Below the pieces are notes generated by a model that did not search any database, was not told the origin of the DNA, and worked only from the letters and a program-made list of their open reading frames with translations. 64,000 nucleotides of DNA from Haloglomus irregulare (GTDB lineage Archaea > Halobacteriota > Halobacteria > Halobacteriales > Haloarculaceae). Position numbers and translations under genes: made by a program. The DNA lies in assembly GCF_007421925.1 (NCBI RefSeq), contig NZ_QMDX01000001.1, positions 332,629-396,628 of the forward strand. Direction: 5' to 3'. The stretch's first letter is position 1; every line of letters starts with the position of its first letter. Positions 1 to 9,020 of this stretch are shown piece after piece.

Positions 1-512
1 AACTCGCTCTCGGCGCGGGTTGAGAACTGCGGCCCCTCGATACAGACGTAGGTCCCATCCTCGACGAGGTCGGCGTCGGTCGCGTCGCCGCAGGCCACGA
101 GGTGCTCGCGCATATGTGGGCAGTACGGCTCGGCCATGGAGAGGTGGGCGACGACGCCGTCGCCGAAGAAGCTCATCGGCCGGTGTTTCGTGCGGTCGAA
201 GTACTGGTCCGGGACGACCAGCGTCCGCGGCGGCAGGTCCTCGCGGAGGCTGCCGACGGCGTTCGTCGCGAACACGCGGTCGACGCCGACCTGTTTCAGC
301 GCGTGGACGTTCGCCCGGTAGGGGAGGTCCGTCGGCGACAGCTCGTGGTTGCGGCCGTGCCGCGGGAGAAAGACGACCTCCTCGCCGGCCAGTTCGCCGA
401 CCGTCAGCGTCCCGCTCGGCTCACCGAAGGGCGTCTCGACGTACCGTGTCGCCTCGTTCTCGAGGTCGAGTGCCTCGTACACCCCGCTGCCGCCGATGAT
501 TCCCACGGTCAT
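1..512 (-). CDS. mtnP: S-methyl-5'-thioadenosine phosphorylase, N-terminal part (cut by window edge)
   Basis: Purine nucleoside phosphorylase family enzyme that cleaves methylthioadenosine with phosphate in methionine salvage; cytoplasmic. The reading frame starts with ATG at 512 and runs off the left edge after 170 codons, so about 100 C-terminal residues are missing. Visible family marks are the N-terminal MTVGIIGGSGVYE phosphate-binding loop, LPRHGRNHELSPTDLPYRAN, the FATNAVGSL segment and, at the edge, GPQFSTRAES. It is transcribed divergently from the radical SAM gene at 636, leaving about 120 bases for two promoters. The exact substrate (MTA or another 6-oxo/aminopurine nucleoside) cannot be fixed from half a protein. 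Confidence 0.9.
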   Translation of the reverse strand, partial: MTVGIIGGSGVYEALDLENEATRYVETPFGEPSGTLTVGELAGEEVVFLPRHGRNHELSPTDLPYRANVHALKQVGVDRVFATNAVGSLREDLPPRTLVVPDQYFDRTKHRPMSFFGDGVVAHLSMAEPYCPHMREHLVACGDATDADLVEDGTYVCIEGPQFSTRAESE

Positions 513-635
513 ACCGGGACACGCGGCGGGGTGCCACTTGAGTTCCCGTGTCCGCGGGGTGGCTCGTGCCGGGGCCGCGCCGGCGCCCCGACCGGGTAGT
601 CACGCTCTTGTCCCTCGACACGAAAGGTTACGGTA

Positions 636-2363
636 ATGAACGACCCCGCCGACCTCGACGTGACCCTGGTGGACGGCTACGTCGACGAGCCGGCCCACTT
701 CGGCGTACCCCCCTACATCTCGACGTATCCGCGGTACACCGCCGGGGCGCTGGTCGACGCCGGGGTCCCCCGCGATAACATCACCTACCACACCATCGAC
801 GCGCTCCGCGAGGAGCGGTCGCGTTGGGCGGACGTCGCCGAAGCCGACCTGCTGGTCTACATCGGCGGGATGACCGTCCCCGGGAAGTACGTCGGCGGGA
901 CGCCCGCGGAGCCGGACGAGGTGCGCGAACTGGCGTGGACCGCGGACGGGACGAGTCTCATCGGTGGCCCGGTCCGGTTCGGCGTCGGCGAGGCCAACGA
1001 AGGCGCGACGGAGACCGCCCGCGACGACCTCGACTTCGACTTCCTGGCGATGGCCGACGTCGAAGCCGCCGCCTACGACCTCGCACACGGCGGCATGGAG
1101 GGGTTCGAGGACCGCTACCGCTCGAACGAGGAGATCGGCCGCTGGGCCCGCCAGGGCGCGTTCGTGGTCGAGGAGCATCCCAACCACCCGGACTACCTCA
1201 TCGCGGAGCTGGAGACCTCGCGGGGCTGCCCGTACCGGTGTTCGTTCTGCACGGAACCGATGTACGGAGACCCCTCCTTCCGGAGCGTTGATAGCGTGAC
1301 GGGGGAGGTCGAGGCGTTGTACGGCAACGGGGTCCGGGATTTCCGGCTGGGGCGACAGGCCGACATCCTCGCCTACGGCGGCGACGGCGAGCGCCCGAAC
1401 CCCGAGGCGCTCCGGGCGCTGTACGGCGGCATCCGGGAGGTGGCGCCCGACCTCGACACGCTCCACCTCGACAACATGAACCCCATCACGGTCGTCGAGT
1501 GGCCGGAGAAGGCCCGCGCCGGCATCGAGGTCATCGCCGAGCACAACACGCCCGGCGATACGGCGGCGTTCGGGCTGGAGTCGGCGGACCCGCTGGTGCA
1601 GGCGGAGAACAACCTGAACGTCACCGCCGAGGAGTGCTTCCGAGCGGTCCGCATCGTCAACGAGGCCGCGGGCTGGCGCCCGGGCGGGGACCGCGAGACG
1701 GCCCCCAATCACGGCCCCGAGGCCGCGCGCCGGCTCCCGAAGCTCCTGCCGGGCATCAACCTGCTCCACGGGCTGAAAGGCGAGCGCGAGGAGACGTACG
1801 AGCACAACCGGCAGTTCCTCCAGCGCGTGCTCGACGAGGGCCTGATGCTTCGCCGGGTCAACATCCGACAGGTGATGGCGTTCGAGGGGACCGACATGGC
1901 CGAGACGGGCGCCTCCGTCGCACACGCGCACAAGGAGCAGTTCAAGCAGTACAAATCCGAGATCCGCGAGACGGTCGATAACCCGATGCTCCAGCGCGTC
2001 GCGCCGCCGGGGACGGTCCTGCCGGACGTCCACCTGGAGTACCACCAGGACGGGAAGACGTTCGGCCGGCAACTCGGGACCTACCCGCTGCTCGTGGCGG
2101 TTCCGGGCGAGCGCGAACTCGGGCAACGGCTGGACGTGGCCATCACGGACCACGGCTACCGCTCCGTGACGGGCGTCCCGCACCCGCTGGATATCAACAG
2201 CGCGTCGATGGACGAGTTGGCGGCGATCCCGGGTATCGGCCGGCAGCGCGCCGGCGACATCGTCGTCAACCGGCCGTTCGAGTCGGCGACCGCGGCGTCC
2301 GACCACGTGGAGACGGACCTCTCGCAGTTCGCGACGGCGCGGCCGCCGGCCGGCGCGGACTGA
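636..2363 (+). CDS. Radical SAM protein with C-terminal helix-hairpin-helix domain
   Basis: Uncharacterised archaeal radical SAM enzyme of 575 residues. The cluster-binding motif CPYRCSFC is at residues 198-205 (C198, C202, C205), so it should bind a [4Fe-4S] cluster and S-adenosylmethionine. The N-terminal 180 residues resemble a cobalamin-binding-like Rossmann region; after the radical SAM barrel comes a TRAM-like stretch (about 470-525) and then a helix-hairpin-helix (INSASMDELAAIPGIGRQRAGDI), a nucleic-acid-binding motif. Domain order recalls RNA methylthiotransferases, which suggests an RNA substrate, but this is inference. ATG at 636 is preceded by an AT-rich patch. No partner gene overlaps it. 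Confidence 0.88.
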   Translation: MNDPADLDVTLVDGYVDEPAHFGVPPYISTYPRYTAGALVDAGVPRDNITYHTIDALREERSRWADVAEADLLVYIGGMTVPGKYVGGTPAEPDEVRELAWTADGTSLIGGPVRFGVGEANEGATETARDDLDFDFLAMADVEAAAYDLAHGGMEGFEDRYRSNEEIGRWARQGAFVVEEHPNHPDYLIAELETSRGCPYRCSFCTEPMYGDPSFRSVDSVTGEVEALYGNGVRDFRLGRQADILAYGGDGERPNPEALRALYGGIREVAPDLDTLHLDNMNPITVVEWPEKARAGIEVIAEHNTPGDTAAFGLESADPLVQAENNLNVTAEECFRAVRIVNEAAGWRPGGDRETAPNHGPEAARRLPKLLPGINLLHGLKGEREETYEHNRQFLQRVLDEGLMLRRVNIRQVMAFEGTDMAETGASVAHAHKEQFKQYKSEIRETVDNPMLQRVAPPGTVLPDVHLEYHQDGKTFGRQLGTYPLLVAVPGERELGQRLDVAITDHGYRSVTGVPHPLDINSASMDELAAIPGIGRQRAGDIVVNRPFESATAASDHVETDLSQFATARPPAGAD

Positions 2364-2569
2364 CACGAACCCCGAGCGGCGGCGAAACGGCCACCGCCCT
2401 CTGCGAGGTCCTCGACCTCGAGTGCCCCATCGTCGAGGCGTCTATCGGGAGCGCGACCTGCCCCGGACTGGCGACGGTCGCCGACATCGGCGGGCTAGGC
2501 CATCTCGCGGCGGTCCGGCGGCTCGTCGCCGAGGCCGCGCTGGCACGACCCGGAGAGGAAACCACTTAG
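2360..2569 (+). pseudogene. Coding-like remnant with no start codon
   Basis: Just after the radical SAM stop, the frame beginning at 2360 stays open to TAG at 2567-2569 and reads like a haloarchaeal protein (about 68 codons, nearly all ending in G or C, residues such as ETATALCEVLDLECPIVEAS and CPGLATVADIGGLGHLAA). No ATG, GTG or TTG lies in frame at its head, and upstream the same frame gives arginine-rich shadow sequence inside the radical SAM gene. I read it as the C-terminal remnant of a lost gene; a non-standard start cannot be excluded. No family recognised. Confidence 0.35.
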
Positions 2570-2592
2570 GCCGTCGTGACAACCCACGGACG

Positions 2593-4407
2593 ATGAGCAC
2601 CGGCACGGAGGTGAGCGTCGTCCTCCCCTCGTACAACGAGGCGGACACCATCCAGCACACCGTCGAGACGACGCTGGAGACGCTCGCCGCCTTCCTGCCG
2701 GCGGGGGCGTTCGAGGTCATCGTGGCCGAGGACGGCTGCGAGGACCGCACCCCGGAGATCGCCGCCCGGCTGGCCGACGCCGACCCGCGGGTCCGGCATT
2801 TCCACAGCGACGAGCGGCTGGGCCGCGGCGGTGCGCTGGAGCGGGCCTTCCGGGCGGCCGACGGCGGGACGCTGGTCTACTTCGACACCGACCTGGCGAC
2901 GGACATGGCCCACCTGGAGGAGCTGGTCGAGAGCGTCCGGTCGGAGGGGTACGACGTGGCCACGGGCTCGCGGCGGCTGCCCGGCCGGAAGCAGGACCGC
3001 GACCCCGAGCGCGGCGTCGCCTCGACCGGCTTCAACACGCTCGTCCGGCTCTTCCTCCGGTCGGAGCTCCACGACCACCAGTGCGGGTTCAAGGCGTTCG
3101 ACCGGGAGGCACTGTTCGCCCTGCTGGACGACGTGGCCGACGAGCACTGGTTCTGGGACACGGAGGTGCTGGTCCGGGCCCAGCGCGCCGGCTACCGGGT
3201 CAGGGAGTTCCCCGTCGACTGGACGCCACAGGGCGACACCAAGGTCGACCTCGTCCGGGACGTGTTCGGGATGGGGAGCCAGATCCTCCGGGTCTGGTGG
3301 GAGTTCGCGGTCGCGCCCCGCATCACCCGTCGGGTGACCGTGGGCGTCGGGACGCTGCTGGTCCTCGCCGCCGTCGCGCTGATGACGGTCTATCTGGACC
3401 CCTCCGAGGTCCTCGACCGCATCGCGGCGGCGGACCCCCGGCTGGTGGGGCTGGCGGCGGTCGTCTACGCGCTCTCCTGGCCGCTCCGGGGCGCGCGCTA
3501 CCGGGACGTCCTGGCCGAGCTGGGCTATCGCGAGAGCGTCGGCTTCCTGACGGGGGCCGTCTTCATCTCACAGACCGGCAACCTGGTCTTCCCCGCCCGT
3601 GCGGGCGACGCCGTGCGAGCGTACGTGGTGAAGACACGGCGGGCGGTACCGTACCCGACGGGGTTCGCGTCGCTCGCGGTCGAGCGGGTGTTCGACCTGC
3701 TGACCATCGCGGGGCTCGCGGGGACGGTCCTCGTCGCCTTCGCGCTGGCGGGGCTGGACCCGACGAGCGCCGGGGGCGGCGACGTGGCACGGAGCGGCCG
3801 GACGGCGCTGGTCGTCGCCGCCGGGGTCGGCGTCGTGGCAATCCTCGCCGTCCTCGCCATCGTCCTCTCGGCGCGGTCGGACCGGAACCTCGTCCGGCGG
3901 GCGATGCGGGCGGTCAGTACGGACTCGTACGCGGACTGGGTTGCGGGAATCATCGAGCAGTTCGTCGGCGACATCCAGCGGGTGGCCGGCGACCGCGGCG
4001 CCTTCGCCCGGGTCGGCGCCAGCAGCGTCGTCATCTGGTCGCTGGACGTGGTGACGGCGCTGCTGGTGTTCGCGGCGTTCGAGCCCGCGCTGGCCACGGG
4101 CCGGCCGGTGCTGGTCGTCGCGGTCGGGTTCTTCGCCGTCAGCGTCGGCAACCTGGCGAAGGTGCTCCCGCTCTCGCCGGGCGGCGTCGGCCTCTACGAG
4201 GGCGCGTTCACCCTGCTCGTCGTCGGGCTCACGCCCGTCGCTGCCGGAACGGCGCTCGGCGTCGCCATCATGGACCACGCGGTCAAGAACGTCGTCACGC
4301 TCATCGGTGGGGTGGCCGCGACGCTGCTGCTCAACGTCTCGCTCACGACGGCCGTCGAGGAGTCCCGGGAGGTCGACTCCGACGAGACCGCGGCGCGGGA
4401 CGACTGA
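2593..4407 (+). CDS. Dolichyl-phosphate-type glycosyltransferase (GT2) fused to lysyl-phosphatidylglycerol-synthase-like membrane domain
   Basis: 604-residue membrane enzyme. Residues 1-235 are a family 2 glycosyltransferase: VVLPSYNEADT, the VAEDGCEDRT loop, YFDTDLAT as the DxD metal site and HQCGFKAF. Residues about 245-595 hold eight or so hydrophobic segments of the UPF0104/AglD type (VFPARAGDAVRAYVV, PLSPGGVGLYEG). This is the layout of haloarchaeal AglD-like proteins that charge dolichol phosphate with a hexose for protein N-glycosylation; the precise sugar is unknown. ATG at 2593 is chosen because the family starts at the VSVVLPSYNE strand; an upstream in-frame start at 2422 would add residues of unnatural composition. 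Confidence 0.9.
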   Translation: MSTGTEVSVVLPSYNEADTIQHTVETTLETLAAFLPAGAFEVIVAEDGCEDRTPEIAARLADADPRVRHFHSDERLGRGGALERAFRAADGGTLVYFDTDLATDMAHLEELVESVRSEGYDVATGSRRLPGRKQDRDPERGVASTGFNTLVRLFLRSELHDHQCGFKAFDREALFALLDDVADEHWFWDTEVLVRAQRAGYRVREFPVDWTPQGDTKVDLVRDVFGMGSQILRVWWEFAVAPRITRRVTVGVGTLLVLAAVALMTVYLDPSEVLDRIAAADPRLVGLAAVVYALSWPLRGARYRDVLAELGYRESVGFLTGAVFISQTGNLVFPARAGDAVRAYVVKTRRAVPYPTGFASLAVERVFDLLTIAGLAGTVLVAFALAGLDPTSAGGGDVARSGRTALVVAAGVGVVAILAVLAIVLSARSDRNLVRRAMRAVSTDSYADWVAGIIEQFVGDIQRVAGDRGAFARVGASSVVIWSLDVVTALLVFAAFEPALATGRPVLVVAVGFFAVSVGNLAKVLPLSPGGVGLYEGAFTLLVVGLTPVAAGTALGVAIMDHAVKNVVTLIGGVAATLLLNVSLTTAVEESREVDSDETAARDD

Positions 4408-4727
4408 ACGGACGTGGAGTTACCGACGGGACGGCCGACCGCGGAACGACATACATGAGTTATGATACGACCGGTGACACCGATGTAACCACAGCCGGGA
4501 GTCGGCCCAGAGGAGCACGTTTCGTCCCTCTCCGTCATCCGGTGGCGCGAGGCCCCACCTGTTGCCACTGATTGTTCGACGCCGCTCGGGAGCGGAGTAT
4601 CGGCGAACGGATAGGTCGGGCGCCGGGCGTCGGAACTCGGTACTACTAAATACGAGTTTCCGGTAGTGTATACGGTACGAAGGCGACGGGGCAGCGCTCG
4701 TCCCGCGCGACGCACGGCCTATCACCA
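4408..4727. other. Intergenic region, TFB promoter
   Basis: About 320 bases with no supportable gene. The right part is notably A/T rich for this genome. CTAAATAC at 4645-4652 is a candidate TATA box for the TFB gene, which would give a leader of roughly 50 bases; a second AT patch (gtgtatac, near 4666) is possible. Confidence 0.45.
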
Positions 4728-5693
4728 ATGAGTGAACGAGTCAACACCCGCGAGTGGGACCCGACCCAGGAGACGACCGAGGAGACCGACGAACAGCACG
4801 GCTGCCCGGAGTGCGGTGGGAACCTGGCGACCGACACCGAACACGGCGAGACGGTCTGTGAGGACTGTGGTCTCGTCGTCGACGAGGACAGCATCGACCG
4901 TGGGCCGGAGTGGCGCGCGTTCGACGCCGCCGAGAAGGACCAGAAGTCCCGCGTCGGCGCGCCGACGACCAACATGATGCACGACAAGGGGCTGTCGACC
5001 AATATCGACTGGCGCGACAAGGACGCCTACGGCAACTCCCTGTCGAGCAAGCAGCGCCAGAAGATGCAGCGCCTCCGGAAGTGGAACGAGCGCTTCCGGA
5101 CGCGCGACTCCAAGGAGCGCAACCTCAAACAGGCCCTCGGCGAGATCGACCGGATGGCCTCCGCGCTGGGGCTCCCGGACAACGTCCGGGAGACGGCCAG
5201 CGTCATCTACCGCCGGGCCCTCGACGAGAACCTCCTGCCCGGCCGCTCCATCGAAGGGGTCTCGACGAGTGCGCTCTACGCCGCCGCCCGGCAGGCGGGC
5301 GTCCCGCGCTCGCTCGACGAGGTCGCCGGCGTCTGCCGCGTCGAGAAGGACGAGATCGCCCGCACATACCGCTACGTCGCGCGCGAACTCGGCCTGGAGA
5401 TCGCCCCGGCGGACCCGGAGAGCTACGTGCCCCGGTTCGCCTCCGACCTCGACCTCAGCGAGGAGGCCGCCGGCCGAGCGCGCGAACTGCTGCAGTCGGC
5501 GAAGGCGGCCGGCATCCACTCGGGGAAGTCGCCCGTCGGCCTGGCGGCCGCCGCGGTCTACGCCGCCTCGCTGCTGACCAACGAGAAGGTCACCCAGAGC
5601 GAGGTCGGCGAGGTCGCCGACATCTCGGAGGTCACCATCCGCAACCGCTATCACGAACTGCTGGAAGCCGAGCAGGGCCTGACGATGGCCTGA
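4728..5693 (+). CDS. tfb: Transcription initiation factor IIB (TFB)
   Basis: General transcription factor that joins TBP on the promoter and recruits archaeal RNA polymerase. At 321 residues it has full family length. The N-terminal zinc ribbon uses C26, C29, C44 and C47 (CPECGG...CEDCGLVVDED), followed by the B-reader region (RGPEWRAFDAAEKDQKSRVG) and two cyclin-like repeats (about residues 125-215 and 220-315). The second repeat carries the SGKSPVGLAAAAVYAAS helix and a C-terminal helix-turn-helix (VTQSEVGEVADISEVTIRNRY) that reads the BRE element. ATG at 4728 gives the expected short acidic lead before the zinc ribbon. Haloarchaea usually have several TFBs; which paralogue this is cannot be told from sequence alone. 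Confidence 0.97.
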   Translation: MSERVNTREWDPTQETTEETDEQHGCPECGGNLATDTEHGETVCEDCGLVVDEDSIDRGPEWRAFDAAEKDQKSRVGAPTTNMMHDKGLSTNIDWRDKDAYGNSLSSKQRQKMQRLRKWNERFRTRDSKERNLKQALGEIDRMASALGLPDNVRETASVIYRRALDENLLPGRSIEGVSTSALYAAARQAGVPRSLDEVAGVCRVEKDEIARTYRYVARELGLEIAPADPESYVPRFASDLDLSEEAAGRARELLQSAKAAGIHSGKSPVGLAAAAVYAASLLTNEKVTQSEVGEVADISEVTIRNRYHELLEAEQGLTMA

Positions 5694-6200
5694 TACGGCC
5701 GGTATTACCTCCGAACTCCCCGTATTTCCCTGATGTTCTCTGATTAGTCTCCGAGTCTCGGGTATATCCGTGGGGCCGGCCGGTACAGCCGTCGTCTCGA
5801 CGCGTCGCCAGTACCGACGAGGGGACTCACGAGGCTCCCGGCCCATGGGGTGCTGGAGGTTCGCCGTTCCCGTTGGTCGGGCGGGCGCATCCTGGCGGTC
5901 GGGTCGGGGGGCCGCCGAGAGATGCGCGAGGGCGTCGAGCGTGGTTCCATCGTCGCAGGTACGTCGTAGCGGCGCGGGCTTCGCGGGCGGTCCTATCGCC
6001 GTTGTAGGGGTTCGGTGCCGTGGCCGGGTGTCCCGTCGGTGGGGTTCAGTTCCCGGAATCGCTTGCCGGCACCACGTCAGGCGTTCCCACGGCGAAGCCC
6101 GTGTCAGAACGCCACAGAGCCGGCGTAGAAACGCTATCCTTTTAGGTGCGGGTTCGGTATACCGGCACAGTCTAGTGGCCCGGCGTGGAAGCGCCATGGC
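5694..6200. other. 507-base intergenic region, GC-rich with several strong potential stems
   Basis: No protein gene found on either strand. Potential stems include GCGCATC/GATGCGC enclosing GGCGG/CCGCC (about 5886-5926), GGTGCCG/CGGCACC (about 6018-6086) and GGCGTT/AACGCC enclosing CACGG/CCGTG (about 6090-6114). I looked for the conserved cores of archaeal RNase P RNA and SRP RNA (GAAAGUCC, ACAGAA..CGGC, GGAAGGGAGCAG) and did not find them. CCTTTTAGG at 6138-6147 is a candidate TATA box for the next gene. In a sequence this GC-rich, stems of 6-7 bp also arise by chance. Confidence 0.4.
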
Positions 6201-7142
6201 ATGACACGCAGCGTGCTCGTGCCGTCGTCACTGGTCCGGGAGGCCGAGGACAAGCGGGCTGCGACCCGCAAGCTCGGCTACGTCGCCCGCGCGGCGGCGG
6301 TGTTCCGGGTCGACCGGCTGGTGGTCTACCCCGATCCGCTCGGGGAGCCGGACGCCAGCTGGGGTGACGGCGGGTTCGTGCACACCGTACTCGCGTACGC
6401 CGCCACGGCCCCCTACCTCCGAAAGGAGGCCTGGGGCAGGCGGGGCGAACTGGAGTACGCGGGCGTGCTGCCGCCGCTCCACCTGGGTGCACGGACCGGC
6501 TCCGGATCCGACGGTTCGGGGTCGTCAAGACAGGGCATCGTGACCGAGGTCGGACCTGAGGAGCGCGTCCGGGTCAATTGCGGCCTGCAACACCCGATCT
6601 CCCTCCCGGTGCCGCCAGAGATGGCGGTCCCGAGCGAGGGGGAACGCGTAACCATCAGGGTTTCCTCGCGCGAACCGGTTCGCGCCAAGCTCGTCGACGA
6701 ACCCCAGCCGGGGTTCGACGTCGAACGCGCGGGCCTCGCTGCAACGCTCGCTCGAGCCGACGCCGGCGTCCGCATCGCCGCGTCCCGGTTCGGGGCCGAG
6801 CTCTCCGTCGCCCGACTCGACTCGCTCCAGGCGGAGCGGGAGTCGGCCGGCGGCTGGACGGTGGCCTTCGGCGCCCCCGAACGGGGGCTGCCGGAGGTGC
6901 TCGACGTGGACGTCGAGGCCGTCCGGGCAGCGCGTGAGGGAACTCCGAGTGAGACTAGTACCGTGGCCGTGGCCGGCCACACCGACACCGACGACGCACC
7001 CGCGGCGGGTGCATCCACCGAACCGCGCGACCCGCGGTTCGACCTCTGGCTCAACACGGTCCCCGACCAGGGTAGCGAGACGGTGCGAACGGAGGAGGCG
7101 ATGTTCGCAACGCTCTCGCCCCTGCGTCTCCCCCGCGAGTAG
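6201..7142 (+). CDS. SPOUT-fold RNA methyltransferase family protein (DUF171 / putative RNA uridine-N3 methyltransferase)
   Basis: 313-residue protein matching the archaeal DUF171 family (N-terminal VLVPSSLVREAEDKRAATRKLGYVARAAAVFRVDRLVVYPD, then a middle OB-like insertion and a C-terminal LWLNTVPDQGSETVRTEEA segment typical of a trefoil-knot methyltransferase). Members are predicted to use S-adenosylmethionine on rRNA; the target here is not proven. It sits directly upstream of the ribosomal operon, 120 bases before uL3, which fits a ribosome-related role. ATG at 6201 is chosen; ATG at 6196 is out of frame. Confidence 0.85.
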   Translation: MTRSVLVPSSLVREAEDKRAATRKLGYVARAAAVFRVDRLVVYPDPLGEPDASWGDGGFVHTVLAYAATAPYLRKEAWGRRGELEYAGVLPPLHLGARTGSGSDGSGSSRQGIVTEVGPEERVRVNCGLQHPISLPVPPEMAVPSEGERVTIRVSSREPVRAKLVDEPQPGFDVERAGLAATLARADAGVRIAASRFGAELSVARLDSLQAERESAGGWTVAFGAPERGLPEVLDVDVEAVRAAREGTPSETSTVAVAGHTDTDDAPAAGASTEPRDPRFDLWLNTVPDQGSETVRTEEAMFATLSPLRLPRE

Positions 7143-7248
7143 GGGGTTCGGGGGCGTCGACTGTCGCGATGTGCGAGGAGGGGCGCCCACGCGGCGCGTG
7201 GCGACCCACACCTCGGCACCGACACCGGGCGCCCACCAGACAGTGGAC

Positions 7249-7255
7249 GGAGGAG
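7249..7255 (+). promoter_or_regulatory. Strong Shine-Dalgarno site of rpl3
   Basis: GGAGGAG ends 7 bases before the ATG at 7263. It is one of the clearest ribosome-binding sites in the window and fixes the uL3 start. Confidence 0.7.
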
Positions 7256-7262
7256 AACACAC

Positions 7263-8270
7263 ATGCCACAACCAAGCAGACCACGCAAGGGTTCGATGGG
7301 CTACAGCCCGCGGTCCCGGACGTCCAGCGAGGTGCCCCGCATCTCGACCTGGCCCGAGGACGGCGACCAGCCCGCGATTCAGGGGTTCGCCGGGTACAAG
7401 GCCGGCATGACGCACGTCGTCATGATCAACGACGAGCCGGATTCGCCGCGCGAGGGGATGGAGGAGACCGTCCCCGTGACGGTGGTGGAGACGCCGCCGG
7501 TGCGAGCGGCCGCCCTGCGAGCCTACGAATCGACGCCGTACGGACAGCGACCGATCACCGAGGTGTGGGCCGACGCCGAGGACCGGCACGAGGACCTCGA
7601 GCGTGCGGTTTCGGGCCCGGACGAGATGGACGACGCCGACCTCCGGACGGCCCTCGACGAGGGTCGCGTGGACGACGTGCGTCTCATCACGCACACCGTT
7701 CCCGGCGAGCTCGCGAGCGTCCCGAAGACCGAACCCGACGTGATGGAGACGCGTGTCGGCGGCCCGGCCGTCGAGGAGCGTGTCGAGTTCGCCCTGGACC
7801 TCATAGCGGAGGGCGGGGCCCACGACGTCACCGACGTCTTCCGCGCCGGCGAGTACGCCGACGTCGCGGGCGTCACGAAGGGGAAGGGCACCCAGGGCCC
7901 GGTCAAGCGCTGGGGCGTCCAGAAGCGGAAGGGCAAGCACGCCCGCCAGGGGTGGCGCCGACGCATCGGCAACCTCGGCCCGTGGAACCCCTCGCGGGTC
8001 CGCTCGACGGTCCCCCAGCAGGGGCAGATGGGGTATAGCCAGCGGACGGAGCTGAACAAGCGACTCCTCGCGCTGGACGAGGGCGAGATGGCGCCCGACG
8101 GCGGCTTCGTCAACTACGGCGAGGTCGACGGGCCGTACGCGCTGGTCAAGGGCTCCGTGCCCGGGCCGGACAAGCGGCTCCTGCGTCTCCGCCCCGCGGT
8201 CCGCGCGACGAAACAGCCGCCCCTCGACCCCGAGGTGCGGTACGTCTCGACGGAATCCAACCAGGGATAG
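7263..8270 (+). CDS. rpl3: Large-subunit ribosomal protein uL3
   Basis: First gene of the ribosomal cluster; 335 residues, normal for haloarchaeal L3. It begins MPQPSRPRKGSMGYSPR and contains the archaeal/eukaryotic L3 core (DVAGVTKGKGTQGPVKRWGVQ, RQGWRRRIGNLGPWNPSRVRSTVPQQGQMGY) that reaches toward the peptidyl-transferase centre. An acidic central region (DEMDDADLRTALDEG) reflects adaptation to high salt. Followed 3 bases later by uL4. Confidence 0.98.
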   Translation: MPQPSRPRKGSMGYSPRSRTSSEVPRISTWPEDGDQPAIQGFAGYKAGMTHVVMINDEPDSPREGMEETVPVTVVETPPVRAAALRAYESTPYGQRPITEVWADAEDRHEDLERAVSGPDEMDDADLRTALDEGRVDDVRLITHTVPGELASVPKTEPDVMETRVGGPAVEERVEFALDLIAEGGAHDVTDVFRAGEYADVAGVTKGKGTQGPVKRWGVQKRKGKHARQGWRRRIGNLGPWNPSRVRSTVPQQGQMGYSQRTELNKRLLALDEGEMAPDGGFVNYGEVDGPYALVKGSVPGPDKRLLRLRPAVRATKQPPLDPEVRYVSTESNQG

Positions 8271-8273
8271 ATC

Positions 8274-9020
8274 ATGGAAGCAACAGTACGCGATCTGGAC
8301 GGCGAGGACGCCGGGAGCGTGGAGCTGCCGGACGTGTTCGGGACGGTCCACCGACCGGACCTCATCAAGCGAGCCGTGCTCGCCGCCCAGGCCAACCGAC
8401 GACAGGACTACGGTACCGACGAGTTCGCGGGCCTCAGGACGCCCGCCGAGTCCCCCGGCTCCGGCCGCGGGATGGCGCACGTCCCCCGACAGAACGGCGT
8501 CGCCAAGCGCGTCCCCCAGACGGTGGGCGGGCGCCCGGCGCATCCGCCGAAGGTCGAGAAGGACCGCACGCTCGATATCAACGACAAGGAGCGCCAGTTC
8601 GCCGTCCGCTCGGCACTGGCGGCCACGACCGACGCCGAACTGGTGGCCGAGCGCGGCCACGAGTTCGACGAGGACGTCGAGCTCCCGCTCGTCGTCTCCG
8701 ACGAGTTTGAGGACCTCCAGAAGACCCAGGCGGCCCTGAGCACCCTGGAGGCCCTCGGCGTCGCCGACGACGTGCAGCGGGCCGACGACGGCCGCAAGAT
8801 CCGCTCCGGCAAGGGGACGGGTCGGGGTCGGAAGTACAAGCGGCCCAAGTCCGTGCTCGTCGTGACCAGCGAGGAGCCGTCCCGCGCCGCCCGCAACCTG
8901 GCGGGCGTCGACGTGGCGACGGCCGACGAGGTCAATGCAGAGGACCTCGCGCCCGGGGCCCACCCCGGTCGCCTGACGCTGTTCACCGAGTCCGCGCTCG
9001 CGGAGGTGGCCGGCCGATGA
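8274..9020 (+). CDS. rpl4: Large-subunit ribosomal protein uL4
   Basis: 248 residues. Starts MEATVRDLDGEDAGSVELPDVF and carries the long exit-tunnel loop (SPGSGRGMAHVPRQNGVAKRVPQTVGGRPAHPP) and the KSVLVVTSEE segment near the C-terminus. Its stop overlaps the start of uL23 by 4 bases (ATGA), a sign of translational coupling. Confidence 0.98.
   Translation: MEATVRDLDGEDAGSVELPDVFGTVHRPDLIKRAVLAAQANRRQDYGTDEFAGLRTPAESPGSGRGMAHVPRQNGVAKRVPQTVGGRPAHPPKVEKDRTLDINDKERQFAVRSALAATTDAELVAERGHEFDEDVELPLVVSDEFEDLQKTQAALSTLEALGVADDVQRADDGRKIRSGKGTGRGRKYKRPKSVLVVTSEEPSRAARNLAGVDVATADEVNAEDLAPGAHPGRLTLFTESALAEVAGR

Noticed and set aside
600-2366. 588-codon minus-strand frame opposite the radical SAM gene
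   Set aside because: High-GC antisense shadow with no domains; the plus strand has clear catalytic motifs.
5765-6120. RNase P RNA or SRP RNA
   Set aside because: The universally conserved core motifs were searched for by eye and not found on either strand; kept only as an open structured-RNA question.
4722-6197. 491-codon minus-strand frame opposite tfb
   Set aside because: Shadow of the tfb gene; its own translation is arginine/proline-rich and matches no family.
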